The notes: a model not told the origin generated them from the letters alone. DNA of 64,000 nt from Evansella vedderi (GCF_030813435.1 NZ_JAUSUG010000004.1:1-64000), one strand, 5' to 3'. Positions 25,332 through 34,506 are shown, numbered from the stretch's first letter. Numbers and translations: made by a program.

Positions 25332-25566
25332 ATGAGGCTGGGACATAATTAAAGTGTTAAAATGAAAATACGAACAATGCAATACCATAGCGTAGGAAAT
25401 ATACGTAGACTCCTGCGGGAGCAAAGGCAAAGGTGAGACCCCACAGTGCGTATGCACGAGGAGGCTCACTAGCCGCCCGCGGAAAGCGAAGTATATTTCC
25501 GAAGCGATTTATATGCTCCGTTCGGATTTCTCATTGATAAAACACTTTTGTCCCAGCCTCATTTTT
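25332..25566. repeat. GAGGCTGGGACA-type intergenic element, long copy
   Basis: The element begins TGAGGCTGGGACATAATTAA and ends TTTTGTCCCAGCCTCA, a terminal inverted repeat. Inside is a GC-rich core with GTAGACTCCTGCGGGAGC and GCCCGCGGAAAGCGAAG, both common in Bacillaceae intergenic repeats. A shorter copy lies at 43411-43533. The ends can act as a bidirectional terminator for the convergent GAF and pdaA genes. Confidence 0.75.
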
Positions 25567-25567
25567 G

Positions 25568-26410
25568 TTATTTCTTTATATTCTTCATTGTTATTGGCAA
25601 TAAGCTTCTCTTCATCGCTAATTCATCAAGGCTTTTAAAGGTATAGCCTTCCTTTTCTAGATCGTCAATGACCTTTGGTAATGCCTCCGCATTATCGCTG
25701 GAAACGGAATGGAGAAGGAGGATGGCTCCTGGGTGGACACGCTTCATGATGCTGTCGTAGGCATACTTCCAGCCCTTTTGATTATTTATTTCCCAATCCT
25801 TGTATGCAAAGGACCAGAAAACGTTAATATAGCCAAGTTCTGCGCTTCTAGCTAATGTTCGCTCACTAAAGGTACCTTGAGGCGGTCGTAAATACCTCAT
25901 ATCATCACGGCCAGTTACTTCCTCATATAATTCCCTTAAGCTCTCTAATTCTTTTTTAAGACGCTCATCGGAAACGTCAGGCAGGCTTGGGTGATGGTAG
26001 GAGTGATTCCCAACGATATGCCCTTCATCAATCATCCGTTTGACTAAGTCCTGCTCTTCCTTTAAATAATGCCCAGTAATAAAAAAGGCAGCAGGTACAT
26101 TCTTTTCTTTCAATACGTCTAAAACCTCTGCTGTATACCCATTTTCATATCCATTATCAAAGGTTAAGTACAGTTCCTTTTCATTTGTATCTCCAATATA
26201 AAAACCACCGTATTTATTAAGTAATTCTTCATAAATGGGCTCTGTTGTAGCCGGTTCATTGTTCTTAGCAGGGTTAAAGCTCCAATTATACTTTTCATTA
26301 CTTTCTGCGTTACTAATTTTAGGCATGACTACAGCTGCAGCGATTAAAAGCATTAAGGTGAGTACAATTAATTTTGTGATTGAGTAATAATTTGCCTGCT
26401 TCAACTTCAT
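25568..26410 (-). CDS. pdaA: Delta-lactam-biosynthetic de-N-acetylase PdaA
   Basis: The protein of about 280 residues removes the N-acetyl group from muramic acid before muramic-delta-lactam forms in spore cortex. It has an N-terminal signal/anchor (LIVLTLMLLIAAAVVMP), then a NodB polysaccharide deacetylase domain with TFDNGYENGYT, HSYHHPSLP, RPPQGTFSE, FWSFAYKDWEINNQKGWKYA and LLHSVSSDNAEAL. These match B. subtilis PdaA (YfjS) closely. GAAGGTGG is very close to the ATG at 26410, so a TTG two codons later may be the real start. Expression is expected in the forespore under sigma G; I did not verify a promoter. Confidence 0.93.
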   Translation of the reverse strand: MKLKQANYYSITKLIVLTLMLLIAAAVVMPKISNAESNEKYNWSFNPAKNNEPATTEPIYEELLNKYGGFYIGDTNEKELYLTFDNGYENGYTAEVLDVLKEKNVPAAFFITGHYLKEEQDLVKRMIDEGHIVGNHSYHHPSLPDVSDERLKKELESLRELYEEVTGRDDMRYLRPPQGTFSERTLARSAELGYINVFWSFAYKDWEINNQKGWKYAYDSIMKRVHPGAILLLHSVSSDNAEALPKVIDDLEKEGYTFKSLDELAMKRSLLPITMKNIKK

Positions 26411-26741
26411 TCCACCTTCACTCACTATTGTCTAAGAGGCCAATGAAAAGACAGGGGTTTCGTCTTTCCCATTGGGCTTATTATACTTCCAGTGCCCTCT
26501 TTGTCTAATTTTAGGTTGTTTCTGTTACGTTGTTTTTATTCTACGTTTCCCTGTTTTTTTCCAGTACACTCACATACATATCAAAATTTGCATCATGAAA
26601 TATAAAATTCGCGTTGTTAATCTACTCGGAATGAGCGTAGGTCCACGACACTCCTTTCTACATAAAGAGTGTGCTACCGTTCTGTTGTTTATATTGATGG
26701 AAATAGGAGAGGATATTCCCTATTGTTTCCATAAAAATCGG
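26411..26741. other. Intergenic region between pdaA and fbpA-like gene
   Basis: No gene is supported. It holds a long imperfect hairpin at 26437-26477 (GGCCAATG...AAGAC / GTCTT...CCATTGGGC) directly upstream of pdaA and a smaller one at about 26650-26674 (ACACTC...GAGTGT). One may terminate the fbpA-like transcript before pdaA. Confidence 0.5.
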
Positions 26742-26912
26742 TCATGTCACTTTAGACTTTTCTTTTTCATGGGCCTTATACTCTTCTTCTAATTCCGTTA
26801 GCGTTAATTCGTATAGATGCTGATCCCCTTTTTTAAATATACCCGACTGAATCAGCTGACTAATTAAATAATTTTTCTTTGCACGAATAGCTTCTTGAAT
26901 AAATTTGGACAT
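26742..26912 (-). CDS. Fur-regulated basic protein FbpA-like
   Basis: A 56-residue protein with the FbpA family pattern: AIRAKKNYLISQLIQSGIFKK, then DQHLYELTLTELEEEY. In B. subtilis, FbpA to FbpC are small proteins of the iron-sparing response under Fur. GGAG lies eight bases before the ATG. I see no clear Fur box upstream. Unexpectedly, the leader region 150 bp upstream on the same strand is a SAM-I riboswitch with terminator, so methionine/SAM control is possible. Confidence 0.72.
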   Translation of the reverse strand: MSKFIQEAIRAKKNYLISQLIQSGIFKKGDQHLYELTLTELEEEYKAHEKEKSKVT

Positions 26913-27067
26913 TACAACCACTCCATTTCATTTTTTATTGACTAAGCAGAAATTGATAAAGTGATACCACAATAACTCTTTCTTCCTCCAACTGATTTAC
27001 ATTGATATGTCTGCTATAATCTCAACCAGATATGTTATGTGTTCTGACAATGTTTTGACCATTACAA

Positions 27068-27215
27068 AAGCCCCTTCTCATGAAGAGGCAGACATAGTGA
27101 TTCTAACTCTCCTTATCTATCAAGCATACAGCTTGCTGGAATTGGCACAGTATCTTTGTCAGATCTGCTGCCGAGATTTCTTTGGGCCAGTCCCTCCATC
27201 TCTCGGGATAAGAAT
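27068..27215 (-). ncRNA. SAM-I (S-box) riboswitch with terminator
   Basis: On the minus strand the sequence runs TTCTTATCCCGAGAGATGG, AGGGACTGGCCC, AAATCTCGGCAGC, AATTCCAGCAAGC and GCTTGATAGATAAG, the conserved blocks of the S-box aptamer with P1 closed by TTATC/GATAA. A terminator hairpin GCCTCTTC-ATGA-GAAGGGGC with CTTTTG follows (27068-27089). In this class AdoMet binding favours the terminator and shuts off downstream genes. The only gene seen downstream before pdaA is the FbpA-like gene at 26912, which is unusual. Confidence 0.9.
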
Positions 27216-27468
27216 TATTTGTAAAAATATGGAGTTGTTAATCAATATATGAAATCATTTACGAAAAAATGACGAAATACAGGCTGTAATTTTAATTTTT
27301 ATGTAAGGTTTTTTTACTATCTCCTAAAAATAAATAAAACCACTTCAAAATAATTTAAGAAGAGGTCTTGTATAGCAAAAATAAGATTCATTCAATACGC
27401 AATTGGTAATTAAATACAATTTACATTATTTTTTAATAATTGTCAACGAAAAATACCTTCCTTAAAAC

Positions 27469-27717
27469 TTAAGCTAACCCTAACGTTGGCAGGAAATAGA
27501 GGACGACTACAATTAAAAGTCCGTAAAAGCTTAATTGTCCTACAAAATTCGTCAACTGATTTTCTGCTTTTGTTTGTCTCCCTAAAATACTGATGACAAA
27601 GCCTACAATGCTTAATCCATAAAAAACAAATTGCGGGTAAGGAAATATACCAAAATCAATAATAAATAAGCTAATTAATATAACAAAGGCAATCCATTTG
27701 TATACAGTACCTAACAT
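27469..27717 (-). CDS. Small membrane protein, unknown
   Basis: An 82-residue protein with three hydrophobic segments (about 6-24, 29-45, 60-78), starting MLGTVYKWIAFVILISLFI and containing FPYPQFVFYGLSIVGFVISILG. AGGTG lies before the ATG at 27717; another in-frame ATG at 27756 with GAGGT upstream would add 13 residues. I do not recognise the family. The rest of the 26913-27468 gap is the riboswitch and A/T-rich sequence. Confidence 0.6.
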   Translation of the reverse strand: MLGTVYKWIAFVILISLFIIDFGIFPYPQFVFYGLSIVGFVISILGRQTKAENQLTNFVGQLSFYGLLIVVVLYFLPTLGLA

Positions 27718-27894
27718 TAAAACACCTACTATTTCAACAGAATTAATAAATACCATTTATATTATACCTCATATAAACGAGTAGACAAAAAATTCCCTCT
27801 CTACACGAATATAAAGTCTCCGAAGTGTGTATACGGCTTCTGCATACTCACCTAATTGGTATAGATCGCCCCCTCTTTCTACTGCTACAAAAAC

Positions 27895-27936
27895 AAAGAA
27901 GGCCAATTCGTTACTACTACCGAATTGGTCCTTCTT
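27895..27936 (-). terminator. Terminator of class I fumarase gene
   Basis: Long stem AAGAAGGCCAATTCG/CGAATTGGTCCTTCTT with a 10-nt loop, 18 bp past the fumarase stop on the minus strand. Confidence 0.85.
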
Positions 27937-27953
27937 TTTTAATGTTATATTAA

Positions 27954-29504
27954 TTACGAAAATACCTTTTCCCCATATTGCTGTAAGCGCTCGAAGGATG
28001 TTTTGTCCACATCTTTGTGCAGGCTGTTACCGTGGGAGTCCATCGTTACAATAGCACGGAAGCCTTCTACTTTCAGATGCCACATTGCTTCTGGAATACC
28101 AAATTCCATTAAGTCCACACCTTCAACCTTCTTGATACAGTCAGCATAATACTGTGCCGCTCCACCAATAGCGTTCAAATACACCCCACCGTGTTCCTCT
28201 AATGCCTTCAACGTTTTCGGTCCCATTCCGCCTTTACCGATAACAGCACGGATACCGAATTTCTTCATAATATCCCCTTGGTAAGGCTCCTCACGAATAC
28301 TTGTAGTTGGTCCTGCAGCTTTTACATGCCATTCGCCGTCTTTATCCTTCAACATTACTGGTCCACAGTGATAGATAATTTGTCCGTTTAAATCAATAGG
28401 CGCATCGTGCTCCATTAAATGGTGGTGGATCGCATCTCGACCTGTGTGAAGATCACCGTTAATCACGACTACATCTCCAACCTTTAGCTCACGGATTTGT
28501 TCCTCCGTAATCGGTGCTTGAAGAACAACCTCACGCGCTTCCTCTTGCTTTTCAGTGTCGCTTTCAGAAGCCGCAGCTGCCTCATCATTCTTGAAGCTGA
28601 TTTTTTCTCCTTCTTTATACAGCCAGTTTTGGATGGCTCCCGTTTCCGCATCTAGCTCCACACCTAGACGTCTAAACGCCCAGCAGTTATAGGCAACAGA
28701 AACAAAGAAGCTTGCAGGTAAACGGTTCATGGAACCAATTTTACAGCCAAGAAGTGTTGCTTCTCCACCAAAACCCATCGTTCCGATTCCAAGTGTATTT
28801 CCTTTTTCCATAATATACTCTTCCAATTCAGCTAGCTTTTCGTTCTCGTTCACATCACTTACATCTCGAAGTAATTGCTTCTTAGCTAGCTCATAGCCAG
28901 AAATTCGGTCTCCACCGATCCCTACTCCGATGAAGCCAGCACTACAACCTTGTCCTTGTGCTTGGTACACAGAGTGTAGAATACATTTGCGGATTCCATC
29001 TAAGTCACGACCAGCACGGCCTAACCCTTCAATTTCCATTGGCAGACTATACTGAATGTTTTTATTTTCACAACCGCCCCCCTTAATAATTAAACGGGTA
29101 TCAATATAATCCTTCTTCCATTGGTGGAAATGAATGATCGGTGTACCTGGTCCAATATTGTCTCCGCTGTTTTCTCCGGTCAATGAATCCACAGAGTTCG
29201 GACGAAGTTTCCCATCCTTCGTAGCTTGACGGATAGCCTCATAAATATCCTTTTCCATCTCCAATTGATTCGCCCCAATGGGAACTTTAATTTCAAAGGT
29301 TAACATTCCAGTATCCTGACAAATCGGCAATACGTTATCATCTGCCATATCAATGTTTTTCGTAATTGTAGCAAGAGATAAAGCTGCTCTCGTTCCAGCA
29401 TTTTCCCTTTCCTTTGCTTGACGAATGGCGCGACGTACATCGTATGGTAAATTCGTTGATGTTTCCACAACTAAATCGTAAATACTTTGACGAAAGTTTT
29501 CCAT
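27954..29504 (-). CDS. Class I (iron-sulfur) fumarate hydratase
   Basis: The 516-residue enzyme interconverts fumarate and malate in the TCA cycle. Both halves of class I fumarases are fused here as in E. coli FumA: the N-terminal domain with LPICQDTGM and KGGGCENKN, and GQGCSAGFIGVGIGGDR carry cluster cysteines, and the C-terminal domain includes GDLHTGRDAIHHHL and IIYHCGPVM. The ATG at 29504 was chosen because AGAGGAG lies upstream; the GTG at 29516 would overlap that site. Many Bacillaceae use oxygen-stable class II FumC instead; class I enzymes are oxygen-labile but iron-economical to lose. Confidence 0.92.
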   Translation of the reverse strand: MENFRQSIYDLVVETSTNLPYDVRRAIRQAKERENAGTRAALSLATITKNIDMADDNVLPICQDTGMLTFEIKVPIGANQLEMEKDIYEAIRQATKDGKLRPNSVDSLTGENSGDNIGPGTPIIHFHQWKKDYIDTRLIIKGGGCENKNIQYSLPMEIEGLGRAGRDLDGIRKCILHSVYQAQGQGCSAGFIGVGIGGDRISGYELAKKQLLRDVSDVNENEKLAELEEYIMEKGNTLGIGTMGFGGEATLLGCKIGSMNRLPASFFVSVAYNCWAFRRLGVELDAETGAIQNWLYKEGEKISFKNDEAAAASESDTEKQEEAREVVLQAPITEEQIRELKVGDVVVINGDLHTGRDAIHHHLMEHDAPIDLNGQIIYHCGPVMLKDKDGEWHVKAAGPTTSIREEPYQGDIMKKFGIRAVIGKGGMGPKTLKALEEHGGVYLNAIGGAAQYYADCIKKVEGVDLMEFGIPEAMWHLKVEGFRAIVTMDSHGNSLHKDVDKTSFERLQQYGEKVFS

Positions 29505-29611
29505 GCCCTCAAACACTCCTCTTTTTCTTTGGCTGTCTTCGATAAAGTTACTCCTGCGATTACTCGTCGCATAAAGAACAAGTTGCTTTCTAATAGGTTG
29601 TCCTCGAATCC

Positions 29612-29728
29612 GTTACAGGCGGACGCTTTCCGCGGGCAACGCTTCAGCCTTCTTGGAAAACCACCCTACGGTGTCTTCAGCAGTTGCTTTTCCCGTTGGA
29701 GTCGCCGCCTTTCACTCCTTCGAGTTAT
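29612..29728 (+). repeat. Dispersed Bacillaceae repeat B, full copy
   Basis: The element runs from ACAGGCGGACGCTTTCCGCG through GGTGTCTTCAGC to GGAGTCGCCGCCTTTCACT. Further full or long copies lie at 48897-49055 (inverted), 53893-54122 and 58133-58313. The rest of the 29505-29938 gap shows no gene. Confidence 0.75.
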
Positions 29729-29938
29729 CCCAAAACAACAATCTATGCGAAAAAAGCCTTTTCTTTTATTTCTCAATAAGATTATTATACTATGAAACCC
29801 TTTGCAGTTGGCGATGAATTTAGAATATATAGATTAAGAACATTTATGTTTATTAAGTTTATCAGAAAGCACAACCCTTTTCCTTGTAAAAAATTTCTAG
29901 AAATTCTTTTTCACAAATTACTATCCTATCATTATTTT

Positions 29939-30574
29939 TTATGCCATTGAAGAGGTTTCTTCTCCACTTTGTTCCTGTAAATGGGAAGTATTATTTACAT
30001 AATGAAACTTGGCCTTCCCCCATTTATTTATAGAAATCTTTGTAATTCCTGTGTTTTCAATAATAAAAGGCCGCTCACATTGAATCCACTGCTCCCCGAA
30101 CATTAAGTAAGTAAGAAAGATACTGATAAACCCACCATGAGAAACAGCGGCGACAGTGTCTGAATGGTGATTATGGAAGAAATAATCTAGTGTCACTGCA
30201 CAACGGCTCGTTATGGCAGGAACGGGTTCTGTTCCTGGAATTCCAGATGTGAGTAGTGATTGATGCCTTAAATGGGGGTACCTTTTATATAATTCCTTTT
30301 TCTTCAATCCCTCTAATGGACCTAACCCCACTTCTCGAATAAAATCCAGTTTATTTACAGATAAAGATTGTCTCTCACCTATTGCCTCTGCCGTGTAATA
30401 CGCACGCTGTAAGTCGCTACTATATACGGCATCAAACGGCACATTCCTCAAAGCCTCTCCCACTTGCTCTGCCTGTTTTTTACCTAAACTAGATAGCGGC
30501 ACGTCCGCATGCCCTTGAATTATTCCATTTAAATTAGCTACCGATTGTCCATGGCGAATTAAATACAACTCCAT
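29939..30574 (-). CDS. Histidine phosphatase family protein (phosphoglycerate mutase-like)
   Basis: The 211-residue protein has the RHG signature LIRHGQSVAN at its N-terminus, DAVYSSDLQRAYYTAE (second arginine), the acid region EVGLGPLEG and the second histidine in AAVSHGGFI. These form the phospho-histidine active site of the superfamily, which includes phosphoglycerate mutases, PhoE-like broad phosphatases and cobalamin phosphatases. The substrate cannot be told. The ATG at 30574 lies six bases after GGTGGGGG. Confidence 0.82.
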   Translation of the reverse strand: MELYLIRHGQSVANLNGIIQGHADVPLSSLGKKQAEQVGEALRNVPFDAVYSSDLQRAYYTAEAIGERQSLSVNKLDFIREVGLGPLEGLKKKELYKRYPHLRHQSLLTSGIPGTEPVPAITSRCAVTLDYFFHNHHSDTVAAVSHGGFISIFLTYLMFGEQWIQCERPFIIENTGITKISINKWGKAKFHYVNNTSHLQEQSGEETSSMA

Positions 30575-30684
30575 TTTATCCCCCACCCTAATTTTATTTT
30601 TTCGAAAGACTCACTTTTGTTTTTAATGAATCAGGTTAATAAATCAAATCCGAAATCTTGACAGCTCTTTGTTTTTGGTAAGTA

Positions 30685-30834
30685 TTAAAGCTTAAATGTT
30701 ACCCAATTTCCACTTACCCTTTTCATTCGGTAACATTCCTCTTCTGTCGTATGGGCTAACAACTCCTATAACGAAGGTGGGAACTGAGCCTCTTCATCGG
30801 GGAGAAGTTCATACTTTAAAACATTAAATATCAT
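30685..30834 (-). pseudogene. Small ORF interrupted by an amber codon
   Basis: A 50-codon minus-strand frame starts MIFNVLKYELLPDEEA, meets TAG at 30766-30768 and continues in the same frame as ELLAHTTEEECYRMKRVSG to TAA. The second half looks as protein-like as the first, so the stop looks recent. No family is recognised. The rest of the 504-bp gap 30575-31078 shows no other gene; a TATAAT at about 31017 may belong to the next gene. Confidence 0.35.
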
Positions 30835-31078
30835 CTCCTGAGATAAAAGCAAGTACTATCGACTCCATGAGGACCTAGGGAAATTGTTATCCCCTTTGAT
30901 CTAAACTCTGTGCTCTTTTATCCTTTAGGTAAATAAATCTTATCTTAACTAAAGTATAAATGATTTGAGCCTTTTAGAAGTGAAATTCGCTTCAATGGAA
31001 GCCACCACCGAAGTATTGTTATAATTATTTGCGAAAAAATAAGCATACACTAAAAAACAAAGTGGGGAGAGACAAAAA

Positions 31079-31825
31079 ATGAATGAAGTAATTAACTTAT
31101 TACAGAATCACCGATCATTTAGGGAATATAAAGCAGATCCAGTTACGGACGAACAGCTTGAAACGATTGTAACTTCTGCCATGGCCGCTGCCAACTGGAT
31201 TAACGGACAGCAGGTAACGGTAATTGAGGTACAAGACAAACCAAAAAAAGCAAAATTAGCGAAACTGGTGGGAAACCAAGCGTATGTAGATGAAGCACCT
31301 GTATTTCTTGTATTTTGTATAGATTATTATCGAGCAAAGCTTGCTGCTGAGAAAAACAATACAACAATCAAAGTCACCGATAGTGTAGAGGCTCTTTTAA
31401 CTGGTGCGACAGATGTGGGAATTGCCCTTGGTAATGCCATAGCTGCAGCAGAGTCCATGGGTCTTGGTACAGTTCCTATTGGAGGTATTAGAAAAAATCC
31501 TCTCGACGTCATTAAACTATTAGACCTACCGGAATATGTTTTCCCCATTTCTGGACTCGTTGTAGGTCACCCAAAGAATGATTCGGCCACAAAACCACGA
31601 CTTCCCCTTGAGGCTGTTTATCATAAGGAACAGTATCATAAGGAAAATCTGGAATATCTGATCAATCAATATGATGAAACGATGGAAAACTATATACGGG
31701 AGAGAACAAATGGTGCCCAATCGCGAAATTGGTCCAGTGGCGTTGCCAATTTTTACTCCAATGCATATAAGGGATTTTTAGATGTATCATCAGCCTTGAA
31801 AAAACAAGGGTTCCATAATGATTAA
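31079..31825 (+). CDS. NADPH-dependent FMN oxidoreductase, nitroreductase family (NfrA-like)
   Basis: The 248-residue flavoenzyme has the family's N-terminal LLQNHRSFREYKADPVTDEQL, AANWINGQQV, the FMN-binding AAESMGLGTVPIGGIRKNP and VGHPK...KPRLPLEAVYHKEQY. This matches B. subtilis NfrA1/NfrA2-type NADPH-FMN oxidoreductases that reduce nitro compounds, quinones or disulfides. GTGGGGAGAG precedes the ATG. It is monocistronic, followed by a strong terminator. In B. subtilis nfrA1 is under Spx; no evidence for this is readable here. Confidence 0.87.
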   Translation: MNEVINLLQNHRSFREYKADPVTDEQLETIVTSAMAAANWINGQQVTVIEVQDKPKKAKLAKLVGNQAYVDEAPVFLVFCIDYYRAKLAAEKNNTTIKVTDSVEALLTGATDVGIALGNAIAAAESMGLGTVPIGGIRKNPLDVIKLLDLPEYVFPISGLVVGHPKNDSATKPRLPLEAVYHKEQYHKENLEYLINQYDETMENYIRERTNGAQSRNWSSGVANFYSNAYKGFLDVSSALKKQGFHND

Positions 31826-31860
31826 ATAAAAAAGCTTAATGAGGGTGTCCTATAAGTTGG

Positions 31861-31896
31861 GTGCGTCTCAAAAGGTGATACACCCTTGAGACGCAC
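31861..31896. terminator. Bidirectional terminator between NfrA-like and SE1561 genes
   Basis: Stem GTGCGTCTCAA/TTGAGACGCAC with a 14-nt loop between two convergent genes. Confidence 0.7.
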
Positions 31897-31900
31897 TCGA

Positions 31901-32083
31901 TTATTCCATATTCCATTCATGACGATACTCCTTACATTTTGCCTCTATTTCATCCAGCATGGCAATAAGCTGGTCAATATCCTCAACCCCGGCTTTTTCC
32001 GGATCAATAGCATCGAGCATCATTACAATTTGATCCATCCTTTCATGAAGTCGGTTCATTTTCTCTTCCTGTACCTTATTCAT
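31901..32083 (-). CDS. SE1561 family small protein
   Basis: This 60-residue helical protein (KMNRLHERMDQIVMMLDAID, then VEDIDQLIAMLDEIEAKC) matches the SE1561 family of short Firmicute proteins of unknown function. AAGGAGCAG lies upstream of the ATG. It converges with the NfrA-like gene and diverges from yfkAB. Confidence 0.78.
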   Translation of the reverse strand: MNKVQEEKMNRLHERMDQIVMMLDAIDPEKAGVEDIDQLIAMLDEIEAKCKEYRHEWNME

Positions 32084-32293
32084 TTTACTGCTCCTTTCTT
32101 ATGCAACGGGAACCTCTATGTATATGCTTCCCCATTCTAACAAACATTTTTCCTCTGTCAACGGTGCATGTTCTTTTTTTCTAGTGGAAAAAAATTGTAC
32201 TCGATTTTTCTTATTCTATCTATTCTAAATTGGCCTGTGTTCGTGTATGATAAAAAATGGTATTTTCTTTTAATTGTAAAAGGAGTTTTTAAT

Positions 32294-33409
32294 ATGAACT
32301 TACGGAAAATCAGCCCTTCCTACGACCCATGGGAGGCTTATTTAGATCAAGAAGAATATGGAGAAGCCCGTCTAACCAATGTGGAGTTTACAACGACGAA
32401 CCTATGTAATATGCGCTGTGAGCATTGCGCCGTCGGGTATTCCTTACAAACAAAGGATCCCGCTCCATTACCTATTGAACTATTAATCAAACGCCTTGAT
32501 GAGGTTCCAACCTTAAGGGCACTGAGCATTACAGGTGGAGAGCCAATGATGTCCATGAAATCCGTTAAAGATTACGTGGTTCCATTACTCCGCTATGCCC
32601 ACAAACGTGGGATCCGTACGCAAATTAATTCTAATTTAACTATGCCAATAGACCGTTATGAGTTAATTATTCCTTACTTAGATGTCCTACATATTTCCCA
32701 TAATTATGGAAGTGTCGATGATTTCGTAGAAATTGGGTTTGCCGTGATGGATCGTAAGCCATCCTACGATCAAAGAAAAGCTTATTTTGACCGAATGGTG
32801 GAAAACAGCAAGTATTTAGCAGCTAAAGGGGTAATGGTTTCGGCGGAAACGATGTTAAATAAACGTACCTTACCAAATTTAGAACGAATCCACGATCAAA
32901 TTGTGGAAATGGGTTGCCAAAGGCATGAGGTGCACCCTATGTACCCAAGTGCATTTGCAAGTAATTTGAGCATTGCTTCCTTAAATGAAATACGTTCCGG
33001 TATCCACCGACTGTTAGATCATAGAAATGAGGAAATTTGGATGCTATTTGGGACTCTCCCCTTCTATCCTTGTAACAAGGAAGAGGAAGATCAACAGCTA
33101 TTAAAAAGACTATATTCGGAAAAAAACGTAACCGTTAGAAATGATCCTGACGGTCGTTCACGAATTAACGTGGATATTTTTAATGGAAGTATTAATGTTA
33201 CCGATTTTGCTGATGCAGGTGTCCTAGGGCATGTCCAAGATACGACTTTGGAAACTGCCTTTTCCCAATGGAAAAAATCAGAACTGGCAAAGTCCGTTGA
33301 TTGCCACTGTCCAGCAGTGAAGTGCTTAGGACCTAATTTATTAGTAAAAGACGCCTACTATAAAAACGTGGACTTTAAAAAACGAACTCAGTTATTCGTT
33401 CATTCCTAA
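32294..33409 (+). CDS. yfkAB: Radical SAM protein YfkAB
   Basis: The 371-residue protein has the radical SAM CxxxCxxC motif as CNMRCEHC (about 38-45), the GGEP motif (ALSITGGEPMM) and a C-terminal cysteine-rich segment VDCHCPAVKCLGP that could bind another cluster. It corresponds to YfkA plus YfkB of B. subtilis, which is split in the reference strain. The reaction is unknown. I chose ATG 32294 (AAAGGAG upstream); the longer frame would add 42 hydrophobic residues with no ribosome site. The neighbouring yfkD supports the identification. Confidence 0.9.
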   Translation: MNLRKISPSYDPWEAYLDQEEYGEARLTNVEFTTTNLCNMRCEHCAVGYSLQTKDPAPLPIELLIKRLDEVPTLRALSITGGEPMMSMKSVKDYVVPLLRYAHKRGIRTQINSNLTMPIDRYELIIPYLDVLHISHNYGSVDDFVEIGFAVMDRKPSYDQRKAYFDRMVENSKYLAAKGVMVSAETMLNKRTLPNLERIHDQIVEMGCQRHEVHPMYPSAFASNLSIASLNEIRSGIHRLLDHRNEEIWMLFGTLPFYPCNKEEEDQQLLKRLYSEKNVTVRNDPDGRSRINVDIFNGSINVTDFADAGVLGHVQDTTLETAFSQWKKSELAKSVDCHCPAVKCLGPNLLVKDAYYKNVDFKKRTQLFVHS

Positions 33410-33423
33410 AACCAAAAATGGGG

Positions 33424-33466
33424 AGGGTGCCACCGAAGGATTACGTAAAACCTTTTGCGGCACCCT
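33424..33466 (+). terminator. Hairpin after yfkAB
   Basis: Nested stem AGGGTGCC...GAAGG / CCTTTT...GGCACCCT. The T run is poor, so termination efficiency is uncertain. Confidence 0.5.
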
Positions 33467-33556
33467 TGCATGTTTCAAGCTATTAATATAGCCTGCCCAA
33501 ATTAAACAGACGATTCTCCTAATTTAACCACGTCTCATCGCCTGTGCGTTTCTAAA

Positions 33557-34369
33557 CTATCTTGGTTGCTTTGTTGTTTGCACCCTTAAATTTACATAAT
33601 CTTGAATTGGAATCCATGCTCCTATTCCTTGCTGGGTAACATTTTTAACCTCTAACCATTTTTTGTCTCCCCTCATGCGGAGATAAACCTCCCCATAAGT
33701 AACCTTCCCTTTTTCATTAACGGCAGCCGCATACGTATCGAGATAACCCATCATTTGAGGTGGGACACTATAATACCTGTCTGCCTTCGTATTATAGCCA
33801 ATAACGGTAGAGAAGGTGAGTGGCATGTTTAATTTCTCTGTGGCTTTTAATAGCATTAACTGCTGGACCATTTCACCGTTTGGAACTTCCGCCGTTAAGC
33901 CACCTTTTATTCGTTTTTGCTGGTCTTGTGAGTACTGTATTTTCTTCGCTTCATTTCCACCACGGTTATCCAGCACATTGGTATTCACCTTCTCGAAGTC
34001 CCAATTGAATTTAGATTCCTCCGACTCATATGCCAACGGCCATTGTCCTAGATAAATGGAAACGTTCATAAACAAAGCTAACTTTGATCCTTTAATTGCT
34101 GACTCGTTGAACATCTTGATAAGCTCAGGGTTTTCAATTTTAATATCTGTCGAATCTAATAATTCCTGAGCCAATTCACTTGGATGAAGTCGCGGAAGAT
34201 CCTGTGTCGGATTGGGATACGTGTTATCCTTTGAAATGTCCATTGCGGAATCAGGTATAGGATTTTCCTCTGTTTCTCCCTCCCCTTCTTCTGCTGCAAA
34301 AACTGGAGTTAACGTTATAGTGAGAAAAATCATTGGGAGAAGGAGATAAACTAGAGCTTTTTTCATCAT
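33557..34369 (-). CDS. yfkD: YfkD-like secreted protein
   Basis: The 270-residue precursor has a clear signal peptide (KKALVYLLLPMIFLTITL, cleavage likely after VFA) and an acidic linker. The mature region contains LHPSELAQELLDSTDIKIENP and ISIYLGQWPL-like segments of the YfkD family. It is exported in B. subtilis and linked to sporulation-stage expression, but its activity is unknown. AAGGAGG precedes the ATG at a good distance. It converges with yfkAB. Confidence 0.82.
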   Translation of the reverse strand: MMKKALVYLLLPMIFLTITLTPVFAAEEGEGETEENPIPDSAMDISKDNTYPNPTQDLPRLHPSELAQELLDSTDIKIENPELIKMFNESAIKGSKLALFMNVSIYLGQWPLAYESEESKFNWDFEKVNTNVLDNRGGNEAKKIQYSQDQQKRIKGGLTAEVPNGEMVQQLMLLKATEKLNMPLTFSTVIGYNTKADRYYSVPPQMMGYLDTYAAAVNEKGKVTYGEVYLRMRGDKKWLEVKNVTQQGIGAWIPIQDYVNLRVQTTKQPR

Positions 34370-34506
34370 TAAATTGCCTCCTTAAACACTTTGGCATCTA
34401 GATTTATTTTGATTTACAGTTAGTTTTGCTAGAAGTTGAAAAATTATCCGTTGTTGCTTTTCAAATTAAATATTTTCCTTCCAGGTATTCTATGTCACAC
34501 AAAAAA

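Noticed and set aside
26472-26792. 106-codon plus-strand frame in the pdaA-fbpA gap
   Set aside because: No ribosome site, cysteine/phenylalanine-rich nonsense composition, and it overlaps the well-supported fbpA-like gene.
27007-27252. 81-codon plus-strand frame
   Set aside because: It is the reverse strand of the SAM-I riboswitch, whose structure explains the conserved bases.
32168-32293. N-terminal extension of YfkAB
   Set aside because: A 42-residue hydrophobic extension without ribosome site; the ATG at 32294 has AAAGGAG and gives the family length.
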